Assembly (NCBI GenBank): GCA_026705925.1
Contig: JAPOZT010000001.1
Span: 1 to 64,000, forward strand
Origin: Gemmatimonadota bacterium
GTDB taxonomy: Bacteria; JAAXHH01
DNA length: 64,000 nucleotides
Direction: 5' to 3'
This document shows positions 10,602 through 19,579 of the stretch, one piece after another. The notes beneath the pieces are model-generated. The model saw nothing but the letters and a program-made list of their open reading frames with translations, was not told the DNA's origin and did no database searches. Within the stretch, counting starts at the first letter, position 1. Each line of letters opens with the position of its first letter. Made by a program: the position numbers and the translations under genes.

Positions 10602-11801
10602 GTGACTCATTTGAACTTCCTCATCGACCTGGAATGCAGCGACTGCGGCAAGCGATTGCCGGCGGACCGGTTGCTTAACCTGTGCCCCGACTGCGGCCGG
10701 CCGCTGCTCGCCCGGTATGACACCAAAGAAGCAGGAAAGGCGCTGACTCCGGACGTCCTGGCGATGCGCGAACCGACCCTGTGGCGCTACCGCGAGATGC
10801 TCCCCGTGCGCGACCCGTCGGCCATCGTCACCCTGGGCGAGGGCGGCACGCCCCTGATGCACGCCCGGCGCCTGGGTGAACGGCTGGGCATGGACGAGCT
10901 CTACATCAAAGACGAATCCGTCAACCCCACCGGCTCGTTCAAGGCCCGGGGCCTGGCCATGGCGGTATCCCGCGCCCTGGAGCTGGGGGCGGAGTCCCTG
11001 GCCATACCCTCCGCCGGCAACGCGGCGGGCGCGCTGTCGGCCTACGGCGCCCGGGCGGGCATCCCCGTGCAAGTGTTCATGCCCCGGGACACGCCCCAGC
11101 CCTTCATCGTCGAATGCCGGGCCCACGGCGCGGCGGTGGAACTCGTGGACGGCCTGATCACGGACTGCGGAAGGCTGGTGGCCGCGCGGAAAGACAAGGA
11201 GGGCTGGTTCGACGTTTCCACCCTGAAGGAACCCTACCGCGTGGAGGGCAAGAAGACCATGGGGTACGAACTGGCCGAACAGTGCGGATGGGTCCTGCCG
11301 GACACGATCCTCTACCCGGCAGGGGGCGGGACCGGACTGATCGGTATGTGGAAGGCCTTCTCCGAGATGGAAGCCCTCGGGTGGATCGGACCGGAACGGC
11401 CCCGCATGGTCGCGGTGCAGGCCGCCGGCTGCCAGCCCATCGTCCGGGCCTGGGAACAGCAGTGGCCGGATGCCTCGGAGTGGGAGAACGCCCGCACGCT
11501 CGCCAGCGGGCTGCGCGTGCCCGCCGCCGTGGGGGACAAATTGATGCTGGCCGCGATCCGGGAGAGCGGAGGTGACGCGGTGGCCGTACCCGACGGCGAC
11601 ATGGTGAAAGGCGTTCGGGAGATCGGGGCCTGCGAGGGCATATTCGCGGCGCCCGAAGGCGGCGCCGTGCTGGCCGGACTGCGGAAGATGATCGCGCTGG
11701 GACGCATCGACCGGTCCGACCGGGTCGTGCTCTTCAATACGGGCAGCGGGCACAAGTACGTGGACAACCTGGCGGCGTTGCACGGCGGCCAGGACGCCTG
11801 A
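10602..11801 (+). CDS. thrC: Threonine synthase with N-terminal zinc ribbon
   Basis: PLP-dependent enzyme converting O-phosphohomoserine to threonine in the cytosol. The N-terminus holds a CxxC...CxxC zinc ribbon (LECSDCGKRL and LCPDCGRPL), as in archaeal-type threonine synthases. PLP Lys114 lies in NPTGSFKARG, the Gly-rich phosphate cradle is YPAGGGTGLIG, and VLFNTGSGHKY closes the domain. The start is uncertain: the frame opens with a TTG at 10539 overlapping the previous stop, but homology begins near the GTG at 10602, which gives 399 residues. No clear ribosome-binding site decides between them. Paralogous PLP lyases such as threonine dehydratase lack the zinc ribbon. Confidence 0.9.
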   Translation: MTHLNFLIDLECSDCGKRLPADRLLNLCPDCGRPLLARYDTKEAGKALTPDVLAMREPTLWRYREMLPVRDPSAIVTLGEGGTPLMHARRLGERLGMDELYIKDESVNPTGSFKARGLAMAVSRALELGAESLAIPSAGNAAGALSAYGARAGIPVQVFMPRDTPQPFIVECRAHGAAVELVDGLITDCGRLVAARKDKEGWFDVSTLKEPYRVEGKKTMGYELAEQCGWVLPDTILYPAGGGTGLIGMWKAFSEMEALGWIGPERPRMVAVQAAGCQPIVRAWEQQWPDASEWENARTLASGLRVPAAVGDKLMLAAIRESGGDAVAVPDGDMVKGVREIGACEGIFAAPEGGAVLAGLRKMIALGRIDRSDRVVLFNTGSGHKYVDNLAALHGGQDA

Positions 11802-12023
11802 GTTTTTTGTCTCCTGCGGTTTTTTGTCGCACCGAACGCTAGATTGAGACTTACGCTCCGACTATTCCTAATATCAGGGCCTCTGTAAATGACATTGACC
11901 CTGCGGACAACCCGCGTCATATTTCAACCAGCGGACGGTGCCGAAGGGCTGCTTCCTCTAGTCAGCATGGTCAGCATGGCCCGCACGGCCCGCACGATCC
12001 GCGCATTCGAAGAGAAGATCACC

Positions 12024-12335
12024 ATGAAGACCAGCGTTACCATAGTCATAGAATCCGACGGCGAACAGTTTCATGCGTTCTGCCCGGCATTGCCCGGAAT
12101 CCACAGCAATGCGCCTACGGCCGAAGAAGCCCGTGATCGGACGATACCCGCGATAGAGCGGTATCTGGACTTTCTGGATGAGCAGGGAGGTCCGAATCCC
12201 ATGGGGCCGGACCTGGATATGGATGCCGGCAAGGAGATGGATGCCGGCAAGGAGATCATCCATTTCCTGCCGAATCCGACCGAGTCGACCATCCAGCGCG
12301 TGGAGGTCCCATGGCCGTCAGACTATCCTCGCTAG
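12024..12335 (+). CDS. Orphan HicB-like protein
   Basis: 103 residues. The N-terminal part (MKTSVTIVIESDGEQFHAFC PALPG with A-T-A-E-E-A following) is the partial RNase H fold of HicB antitoxins and related stand-alone proteins (about residues 1-60). There is no C-terminal HTH or RHH domain. The tail carries a direct duplication, MDAGKEMDAGKE. No HicA toxin ORF (a small double-stranded-RNA-binding-like protein) lies next to it: upstream is thrC, downstream is an exported protein. The ATG at 12024 starts exactly where the fold begins. An upstream in-frame extension to 11889 is low-complexity (VSMVSMARTARTI). Probably a solitary HicB-type protein rather than half of a toxin-antitoxin pair. Confidence 0.65.
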   Translation: MKTSVTIVIESDGEQFHAFCPALPGIHSNAPTAEEARDRTIPAIERYLDFLDEQGGPNPMGPDLDMDAGKEMDAGKEIIHFLPNPTESTIQRVEVPWPSDYPR

Positions 12336-12394
12336 CATGACGGCGCAATGAATCGTCCATCCGGTCCATCCTGCTTTCAACTCTTACGGTAAAC

Positions 12395-13645
12395 ATGCGT
12401 CGTCTGACCCTCCTGTTCGCACTGCTCTTCCTCCTGCCAGGCTCCGCCAGCGCCCAGAAGATGCTCATCTTCATGGACCTGGAACAGCAGGACCATCTCA
12501 AGGCCTACGGCATCGCCTTTCAGGCCCTGGAGCAGGGCTATACGGTTGAATGGCTGCTGAATTACCGCGGCGGGTCCTTCATCATGGACCCCACGGCCGA
12601 CCGGGTGCGGTCCTGCCACCTGCGGGGAGTGAGTTTCCAGGTGATCGACGGCGCGGAACTGGTCCGGATCTACGCCCATATCGAGGAAAACAACATGGAC
12701 CGGGTGCTGCTCGAGAAAGCGCCCGAAATCGCCGTATACACCCGGCCTGACCAGCGGCCGTGGGACGATGCCGTGACCCTGGCGCTGGAATACGCCGAAG
12801 TGCCCTACAGCACGATCTTCGACCAGGAGGTGCTGGACGGAACGTTGAAGCAGTACGACTGGCTGCACCTGCACCACGAGGATTTCACCGGGCAGTACAG
12901 CAAGTTCTATAGCTATCACCGCACGCCCTGGTACCAGCAGCAGCAGGCCACCGACGAGACCCTGGCGCGAAGCCTGGGGTATCTGACGGTCGCGGAGGCC
13001 AAGAAGGCCGTGGCGCAGGGCATCAGGACCTACGTGGGCGACGGCGGGTTTGTCTTCGCCATGTGCGCCGCGACGGAAACCCTGGAGATCGCGCTGGCCG
13101 CGGTCCACACCGACATCGTGGCGCCGGAGTACGACCACACCCCCGTCGATCCGGATGCCCAGTCCCGGCTGGACTTCCACCAGACCTTCGCCTTCGAGAA
13201 TTTCACGCTGCAGCTGAATCCGCTCATCGGTTCCTTTTCCAACATCGACGTGAACCAGGTCAACGCCGGCAAGGTGCTGACCGCACCCTTCACCCTCTTC
13301 GATTTCTCGGCAAAGTACGACCCGGTGCCCTCCATGCTCACGCAGAACCACGTGAACTACATCGCCGGCTTCTACGGCCTGTCCACTTCCTTCCACCGCG
13401 ACGTGCTCAAGCGCACCGTGGTCGTTCTCGCCGAGGAGGCCGGGACCGACCACGTCAAGTACCTCCACGGCAACTACGGGATGGGGACGTTCACCTTCTA
13501 CGGGGGGCACGATCCGGAGGACGAGGAGCACCTGGTGGGCGATCCGCCGACCAATCTCGCCCTTCACAAGAACTCCCCCGGTTACCGGCTCATCCTGAAC
13601 AACGTCCTCTTTCCCGCGGCCAAGAAGAAAAAGCGCAAGACCTGA
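12395..13645 (+). CDS. Exported protein of an uncharacterised family often labelled 'asparagine synthetase B'
   Basis: 416 residues with a clean signal peptide (MRRLTLLFALLFLLPGSASA, cleavage before QK). The mature protein contains LKAYGIAFQALEQGYTVEWL, then LLNYRGGSF, KAPEIAVYTRP, QPWDD-like RPWDDAVTLALEYAEVPY and YDWLHLHHEDFTGQY. I recall close homologues in Bacteroidota and relatives that databases call asparagine synthetase B. Neither a glutamine-amidotransferase Cys nor an ATP-pyrophosphatase P-loop is visible here, so that label is not supported. The His-rich WLHLHHEDF and the conserved Asp/Glu residues could bind metal. The C-terminus ends in a basic tail, AAKKKKRKT. The exported nature is well supported and the function unknown. 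Confidence 0.8.
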   Translation: MRRLTLLFALLFLLPGSASAQKMLIFMDLEQQDHLKAYGIAFQALEQGYTVEWLLNYRGGSFIMDPTADRVRSCHLRGVSFQVIDGAELVRIYAHIEENNMDRVLLEKAPEIAVYTRPDQRPWDDAVTLALEYAEVPYSTIFDQEVLDGTLKQYDWLHLHHEDFTGQYSKFYSYHRTPWYQQQQATDETLARSLGYLTVAEAKKAVAQGIRTYVGDGGFVFAMCAATETLEIALAAVHTDIVAPEYDHTPVDPDAQSRLDFHQTFAFENFTLQLNPLIGSFSNIDVNQVNAGKVLTAPFTLFDFSAKYDPVPSMLTQNHVNYIAGFYGLSTSFHRDVLKRTVVVLAEEAGTDHVKYLHGNYGMGTFTFYGGHDPEDEEHLVGDPPTNLALHKNSPGYRLILNNVLFPAAKKKKRKT

Positions 13646-13723
13646 CGGCGTAATGTGACGGCTCGCTCCGCGGCGGGGACAGTACCTGGCGGCAAATGCC
13701 CGGCATTGGCAGACAGAACCTGA

Positions 13724-13740
13724 CGGCACGCCCCGTGCCG
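13724..13740. other. Perfect 7-bp hairpin downstream of the exported-protein gene
   Basis: CGGCACG-CCC-CGTGCCG lies 80 bp after the stop at 13645. There is no T-run, so it is not a classical intrinsic terminator, but it could mark the 3' end of the transcript. It sits at the border between GC-rich DNA and the A+T-richer segment that holds the LRR gene. Confidence 0.35.
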
Positions 13741-13762
13741 AGCGAGCATAATTCAAAAACAC

Positions 13763-13791
13763 TTGCAGGTCCGCGCCGCATCAGGTATAAT
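13763..13791 (+). promoter_or_regulatory. Near-consensus sigma-70 promoter with no downstream gene
   Basis: TTGCAG (13763-13768), a 17-bp spacer and a perfect TATAAT (13786-13791) point rightward into 200 bp of spacer (13800-13990) before the 3' end of the oppositely oriented LRR gene. The spacer contains no credible coding region. An A/T stem (CTAAAAATAC with GTATTTTAG, about 13946-13985) could end a short transcript. A small or antisense RNA is possible but not established. Confidence 0.4.
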
Positions 13792-13990
13792 GACTGTTAC
13801 CTCACACAGGTTTCCAGCAAAGTCATTTTAAAAGAACCTTTGCTATACCATAGGGAATCCTGCTCCGGGTATCGATGGCATGCCTCATCAGAACGGAGGA
13901 CGTCAGAACTGCCCGGGGGGACAACCACTGTTCCGAACAGGTTCTCCTAAAAATACTTATGCTCACCTGTGTGGGGTATTTTAGTGCCTG

Positions 13991-16900
13991 TTACCAGTCC
14001 GAAGGATCGGGGATACCCGGGCTGACGATAACCTCTAGTCCCGGCTCCGGCAGCACGCGGCGCGCAGTTCCAGCAGATTGTCCCGATCCGGGCCAATCTC
14101 GCAGAATACCCCTGACCTGCCCGGTGATTTGATCCAGAAGAATTGCGGCGGACTTGCCGCTATCTCTTGTTATCTCCGTGATTCTGCCGGAACCTGATAG
14201 CCTAATGCGGTCCAGGCGGTCCAACCAATCCGCACGAACCGGAATTGCAAAGGCAAAACCACTTCCTTCTCCGTCAGCCACTTCGCTCATCGCGAAGTCC
14301 ATGGAGAAAAGAGTAATACTTCCACCATCTTCTCCCGATAGTCGATATGGACCACTTTCCATTGGCAATGAAGGTAGCGCATCGACTACAAAAGCAGGCT
14401 CCAGGGAGAGTTCCCCGCTCTCGTCCACGCCACCCCAGATCAGCAGACTCATTGATCGCGTAGACGATACCCCCATGAGTCTCGATTCCTCCTCCTTGGT
14501 ACGATAGTTGAACATCTTTATATAATGATAATCACTGATCCATGATGGATCACAGTAGCCCATGATATCTGGTGTTATGGGGTCTACCAGTTTGCCGCGT
14601 CTCAGATCATATCCCCATGCTCCAATGCTGCCATCACTATAAGGATACTCAGGATCCAGCCCACCGGGATTTCCGCATGGTGCATGTGCCAGGCTGAGAT
14701 TGTGCCCTAGTTCATGGGCTATGATATTTGCATCCCATTCCGAAAAACTTAAAACTCCTGGATCAAAAGCCGACCCACCGTGTGTACCTATGCCCATGTA
14801 ATAACCAAGGCCACCATCCATTATCCGGATCATCTTGATTTCGGTTAGCACTTCTGCCGCATTGAAAAACGCAGGTTCGACTGAGATCCAGACCGGTTTC
14901 CGCACCGAAACTTCGAAGTTACTGATGGGCAGCAGATCTCTTGTCGTCTCGAAAATCGCGTGGTCATTCGTCAGTCCTTCTGTATTTACTACTACCGAAT
15001 GGTCCGGATTTTCGGTCCAAAGCAGAGGAACAAGCGTCAGGTCGAATGGTGGTACAGTTCGAACATCAATTGGTAACCTTCCCGTTTCTGGAACACGGAT
15101 AGCTATTCCCGAATCCAGATCCAACATACTATCCGGATCGATCTCTACCACGATTTCCAATCCCGGTCTTATCACCTCTTTGGGTACCAGCGCGTTGGCC
15201 GTGAACTCCAGGGAACTTTCGTCGATCTCAATTGGAATCTTTGCGGGACCGGGAGGTATTGCGACGTTCTGAACCTCCATGCCATTAAGGTAGAATCCGA
15301 CCCTGACAGCTGGTTTGTTCAGTACTACTTCCTCTGTGGTGAAGAACACACGCAATAGCGCGGGCTTTTCTGCCAAAAGGGGAACCGGAACAATAGACTT
15401 GAACGACTGTACCGCCTGCGTGAGATACACTTTGGGATTCAGGTTGAAATCGGATCGGCATCTATCGACGTGACTTCGAGTTTCTATGCCCTGATGCCAC
15501 CTTTCAAACTCCGACGACAAAGGCGCGCACAGTTGTGTGTTATTCAATAACAACTCATCTAACCTGAGTTTGATCATCGATATCGGAATCGGACCTGACA
15601 ACCCGATGTTCTTATGGAGTTTCAGCGTTCTCAGGCTGACAAGACCACCAAACTCATCCGGCAACTCGCCGGTTAATTCATTGTAGGACAAGTCCATTTC
15701 AGTCAGGCTAGTCAGTCGGCCCAATTCTACGGGAATACTACCCATCAGCGTATTTTGGCTGAGTCCCAGGTCGGATAGCTGTCTAAGTTGTCCAAGTTCG
15801 GATGGTATGAAGCCTGTTAATCCGCAATGTGATAAACCCAATCTTGTTAGTTTGGAAAGTTGTCCAAGTTCGGGTGGAATACCGCCCCCCAACAGGTTTC
15901 CTGACAGTCTCATTTTTGAAAGGTTCTTTAGTTGTCCAAGTTCGGGTGGAATACCGCCCGTAAGTTGATTACCTAAAAGATCGAGATATTCAAGACTGGC
16001 CAGCTGACCCAACTCCGCAGGTATGTTGCCTCTCAATCGGTTTGCGAAAAAACTCAAATGTCTTAACCGGGATAACCGTCCGAGTTCGGGAGGAATGCTG
16101 CCCGTCAACTGACATCCTGAACAGTTCAGGAAAACCAGTTTGGCCAGATTGCCCAGTTCGGAAGGAATACCGCCGGCTATCGGATTCGCAAAAAGATGCA
16201 ATTTGGCAAGCTCGGTGAGCTGGCTCAGTTCAGGAACGAGTGGTCCACGGATATTGTTGTCCACAAACTCCAGTTCTATTACTCGCCCTTGGGAATCGGT
16301 CTTAACTCCGTACCACTCTTCTAAAGGCAAATCGCTTAACCAGTTTGAGTTATTCTTCCAGTCCGAGCCATTGGTGGCATTATAAAAGCTGACCAAAACA
16401 CCGCGGTCATCCAATTCCATCTGTTCTTCACAACTGGAAATACCGCTCCTGTTTGAGATGGTCGCTAACCATTTTTGGAATTCCTCATCCACTGGCGTAC
16501 AGATTCCCGTGTTGTCCAGTTGCAGTGTCCGGAGGGAAAGACTCATGAAATCTCTGGAAAGGGTCCCGGTAAGATATGGATTGTCGCCAAGTTTCAATAC
16601 CTGCAGGTCAGTAAGTAACAACAGTTCTTCGGGTAACCTTCCGACCAGATTGTTGTTTTCGAAATCCAATTCCTCGACACGAAATTCGGAATTCGTGGTT
16701 ACGCCAAACCATTGATCCAGGCTTGTGTATCCCAACCAGTCCGTGTCGTTACTCCAGTTGTCACCGTCTGTTGCATGATACAAAGCCACCAGCGGATCGC
16801 GATCCGGGTTGCAGAAGATGACGCGATGATTCTGTATCGTTTCGATCCACGCTCGAAATTCGGCAGTGCCTGGGACACACACCGGCGTTTCATACAGATC

Positions 16901-19345
16901 CAAGCTTATCAGATCCAGCACAATCAGTTCGTTGGGCAATGGACCCGCTAGTTCGGGATTGGATGAAAGAGACAAGTAATCCAGATTGGCTAGTTTACCC
17001 AGTTCGGGAGGAACGTTACCAGAAAACTGATTCCTATGGAGATTGAGACTGGTGAGATTGACAAGTCGTCCGAGAGAAGAAGGTAAACCACCTGAAAGCT
17101 TGTTATAGTCGAGGTCTAGTCGTCTAAGGTTTGCGAGTTGCCCAAGTTCTGCAGGAATGCTCCCCGTCAGCTGGTTTTCTGTCAAAGACAACCCGGTCAA
17201 ACTTGACATCCGCCCAAGTTCTGCGGGGATGCTCCCCGTTAACTGATTTCTGAACAGCGCCAACGTGTTTAGATTTGCGAGTTGCCCAAGTTCTGCAGGG
17301 ATGCTGCCGGACAACCGATTAATGTATAGTGACAATTCGGTCAGCTGTGACAATTGACCGATTTCAGGAGGGATGCTCCCTGTAAGTAAATTATCGAACA
17401 AGGAAAGAGAGGACAGATTCTTCATCTGTCCGACCTCTGATGGGATGATGCCGGATAACCGATTTGAGGCGATAAGTAATCGTTCGAGGTTAGTCATTAG
17501 GCCAAATTCGGTCGGTATACTGCCAGACAACAGGTTTCCTGACAATTCCATCGTCTTCAGGTTGTTTAAATGTCCCAGTTCGGGGGGCATGTTGCCTGTC
17601 AACTGATTACTGTAAAGATATAAATGAGCCAGATTGGTTAGTTTCCCCAATTCTGGAGGCAACGTTCCCGCAAGATTGTTGTCATGTAACTGAAGTTGTA
17701 TAACTCGCCCATGGTCATCCGTAGACACCCCGTACCAAGTTCCTAACGGAGCGTTGCTAAGCCAGCCGGTGGAGTTTTTCCAATGTGCTCCGTTCGTCGA
17801 TACGTATAAAGCCTCCAAGGCGATTCGTTCCGAATTCGAAACCTCGCACTGAACCACTTGAACATCTGAAATCTCGCTCGCCCAGCGCACTAAAGCTGGA
17901 TCATCAGGCAAGCATACTTGCGTCCCCTGCAGCAGTAGGGCTTCCAGATCCAAATTGACCAGTTCAACCGGCAGGGAGCCGGTTAGATTCTGGTTGTTGT
18001 GCAGATGTAGCCAGTTGAGATTCTTCAAACGGCTCAGTTCCGATGGAATCTGGCCTGTCAGGCGGTTTCCATTGAGACACAGATGAATCAGGTTTTCCAG
18101 TTGACTCAGTGCTGGCGGGATGGTGCCTGTCAACTGATTGTCGAATAGATACAGGAGAGCGAGTCTTGCTAGCTCGCCCAATTCAGAAGGGATGCTGCCT
18201 GCCAGTTGATTACCCTCGAGAGATAGGCCCTCCAGGTGGCTTAACCGGACTAACTGGATTGGAATTTCCCCCTGGAGGTTGTTATTCCCCAGATTCAAGG
18301 TCTTCACACGACCGTTCTCGTCGGTATTTACACCGTACCACTCATCTACGTGCTTATCGCTGAGCCAGTTCGTGTTGTTCGTCCAATCCGCACCGCTCAT
18401 GGCGTTGTAAATCATAGTCAGGGTTTCTCGATCCGCGCTTGTTGCCCGGACTGTAACTTCAATACTATCAGAAACCATTCCAGATTCAGCCGTAATACGT
18501 GTAACCCCGTTCTTAACGGCAGTCACGAGCCCCTGTGCGCTGACGGTCGCCACCGCCTCGTCGCTACTGTGCCATGTCACGACGGCATCTTCCACGGGAT
18601 GTACATTGCCATCCAGCACCACGGCCGTGAGTTGAACCGTCTCGCCAATAGACTCGAGTGTGACCATCCGGGGCTCGATCGTGATGCCGCCGGCCGACTG
18701 CATGATCTTTATGTCTATGCTTGCTGATACGCTGCCCAGCGTCGCCGTGATACGCGCGGTGCCGTTCGATACGGCAGTCACGAGCCCCTGTGCGCTGACG
18801 GTCGCCACCGCCTCGTCCGAGCTTTGCCAAGCCACCATAGCATCTGCCACAGGTCGCCCATTGCCATCCAGTACCGCGGCCGTGAGTTGAACCGTCGCGC
18901 CGATAGACATGAGCGTCGCCCCATCCGGTTCGATCGTGATGCTGCCTACCGATTGCATGACCTTCACGTCTATGCCTGCTGATACACTTCCCGAGGTGGC
19001 CGTGATCCGCGCGGTGCCGTTGCCGACCGACGTAACCAGACCCTGATCGTCGACGGTCGCCACACCGATGTTGTTGGTGGTCCATGTTACGACGGCGCCG
19101 CTCAAGGTATTGTTGCTCTGATCGATGACCCTGACTGTCAACTGAACCGTCCGTCCCAGGGCGTTCAACATGACATCAGCTGGAGTTATTTCAATTCTGG
19201 TGGCCACGGGCGCCGGTGGAGATGGAGGTGGAGGCGGAGGTTCAGGAGGTTTCGGCTCGGTGGGACTGTCCTTGCCGCAGGTGGAAATAAAAAAAAGTGC
19301 CAAAATTGAGAAAACGAACGTGAAACGAATAAAGGAACCGGACAT
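13991..19345 (-). CDS. Giant lipoprotein: Big2 domains, leucine-rich repeats and an M66-like zinc metalloprotease
   Basis: 1784 residues. The signal peptide ends in FISTCGKD (probable lipidated Cys23; Thr at -1 is not ideal). A Pro-rich stalk follows (about 31-46), then three Big2 immunoglobulin-like domains (about 48-300). Next come four LRR blocks (about 300-1340), each introduced by a cap containing NWL and WYGV motifs; repeats have the plant-like form LxGxIPxELGxLxxL. The C-terminal part has an Ig-like region and a metzincin-type domain with HELGHNLSLAH (His1544) and a later IMGYC Met-turn, resembling M66/StcE peptidases, so surface proteolysis or adhesion is likely. Ser replaces the Gly of HExxHxxGxxH. 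The gene is visibly A+T-richer than its neighbours, with AT-rich borders, suggesting acquisition. No ribosome-binding site is seen before the ATG. Confidence 0.88.
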   Translation of the reverse strand: MSGSFIRFTFVFSILALFFISTCGKDSPTEPKPPEPPPPPPSPPAPVATRIEITPADVMLNALGRTVQLTVRVIDQSNNTLSGAVVTWTTNNIGVATVDDQGLVTSVGNGTARITATSGSVSAGIDVKVMQSVGSITIEPDGATLMSIGATVQLTAAVLDGNGRPVADAMVAWQSSDEAVATVSAQGLVTAVSNGTARITATLGSVSASIDIKIMQSAGGITIEPRMVTLESIGETVQLTAVVLDGNVHPVEDAVVTWHSSDEAVATVSAQGLVTAVKNGVTRITAESGMVSDSIEVTVRATSADRETLTMIYNAMSGADWTNNTNWLSDKHVDEWYGVNTDENGRVKTLNLGNNNLQGEIPIQLVRLSHLEGLSLEGNQLAGSIPSELGELARLALLYLFDNQLTGTIPPALSQLENLIHLCLNGNRLTGQIPSELSRLKNLNWLHLHNNQNLTGSLPVELVNLDLEALLLQGTQVCLPDDPALVRWASEISDVQVVQCEVSNSERIALEALYVSTNGAHWKNSTGWLSNAPLGTWYGVSTDDHGRVIQLQLHDNNLAGTLPPELGKLTNLAHLYLYSNQLTGNMPPELGHLNNLKTMELSGNLLSGSIPTEFGLMTNLERLLIASNRLSGIIPSEVGQMKNLSSLSLFDNLLTGSIPPEIGQLSQLTELSLYINRLSGSIPAELGQLANLNTLALFRNQLTGSIPAELGRMSSLTGLSLTENQLTGSIPAELGQLANLRRLDLDYNKLSGGLPSSLGRLVNLTSLNLHRNQFSGNVPPELGKLANLDYLSLSSNPELAGPLPNELIVLDLISLDLYETPVCVPGTAEFRAWIETIQNHRVIFCNPDRDPLVALYHATDGDNWSNDTDWLGYTSLDQWFGVTTNSEFRVEELDFENNNLVGRLPEELLLLTDLQVLKLGDNPYLTGTLSRDFMSLSLRTLQLDNTGICTPVDEEFQKWLATISNRSGISSCEEQMELDDRGVLVSFYNATNGSDWKNNSNWLSDLPLEEWYGVKTDSQGRVIELEFVDNNIRGPLVPELSQLTELAKLHLFANPIAGGIPSELGNLAKLVFLNCSGCQLTGSIPPELGRLSRLRHLSFFANRLRGNIPAELGQLASLEYLDLLGNQLTGGIPPELGQLKNLSKMRLSGNLLGGGIPPELGQLSKLTRLGLSHCGLTGFIPSELGQLRQLSDLGLSQNTLMGSIPVELGRLTSLTEMDLSYNELTGELPDEFGGLVSLRTLKLHKNIGLSGPIPISMIKLRLDELLLNNTQLCAPLSSEFERWHQGIETRSHVDRCRSDFNLNPKVYLTQAVQSFKSIVPVPLLAEKPALLRVFFTTEEVVLNKPAVRVGFYLNGMEVQNVAIPPGPAKIPIEIDESSLEFTANALVPKEVIRPGLEIVVEIDPDSMLDLDSGIAIRVPETGRLPIDVRTVPPFDLTLVPLLWTENPDHSVVVNTEGLTNDHAIFETTRDLLPISNFEVSVRKPVWISVEPAFFNAAEVLTEIKMIRIMDGGLGYYMGIGTHGGSAFDPGVLSFSEWDANIIAHELGHNLSLAHAPCGNPGGLDPEYPYSDGSIGAWGYDLRRGKLVDPITPDIMGYCDPSWISDYHYIKMFNYRTKEEESRLMGVSSTRSMSLLIWGGVDESGELSLEPAFVVDALPSLPMESGPYRLSGEDGGSITLFSMDFAMSEVADGEGSGFAFAIPVRADWLDRLDRIRLSGSGRITEITRDSGKSAAILLDQITGQVRGILRDWPGSGQSAGTARRVLPEPGLEVIVSPGIPDPSDW
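15840..17720. repeat. 72-bp tandem units encoding 24-residue leucine-rich repeats
   Basis: Within the giant LRR gene the coding units repeat every 72 bp. Some neighbours are nearly identical in DNA. For example AGTTGTCCAAGTTCGGGTGG starts at both 15858 and 15930, and GAGTTGCCCAAGTTCTGCAG recurs near 17138 and 17279 (two units apart). Identity at silent positions suggests recent duplication or gene conversion. Confidence 0.75.
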
Positions 19346-19579
19346 GTATAGTTACACTCGTTTCTGACATCCTGATTCAAGGAGACAGGACGAAGTTCCA
19401 CTGGTTTTCAGGTCGGATTTAGGACGTACATGTTACTATAAATCATTAACATTTCAATGAGACAAGTATTAACAATTGAAACACCCAGATTTTTCTCTCG
19501 ATTTAATCTCATATCAGCTTTAGTATCGGTTAAACAACCTGGTTTTCCTTATCATAACCGTTAGTCCATAAGAACCCCC

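Noticed and set aside
13696-13950. Small plus-strand ORFs (13696-13950 and 13875-14132) near the orphan promoter
   Set aside because: Composition is not protein-like, no ribosome-binding sites, and the second overlaps the LRR gene's 3' end antisense.
15840-17720. Regular 72-bp repeats considered as a CRISPR array
   Set aside because: No unique spacers; the period equals 24 codons and translates into leucine-rich repeats.
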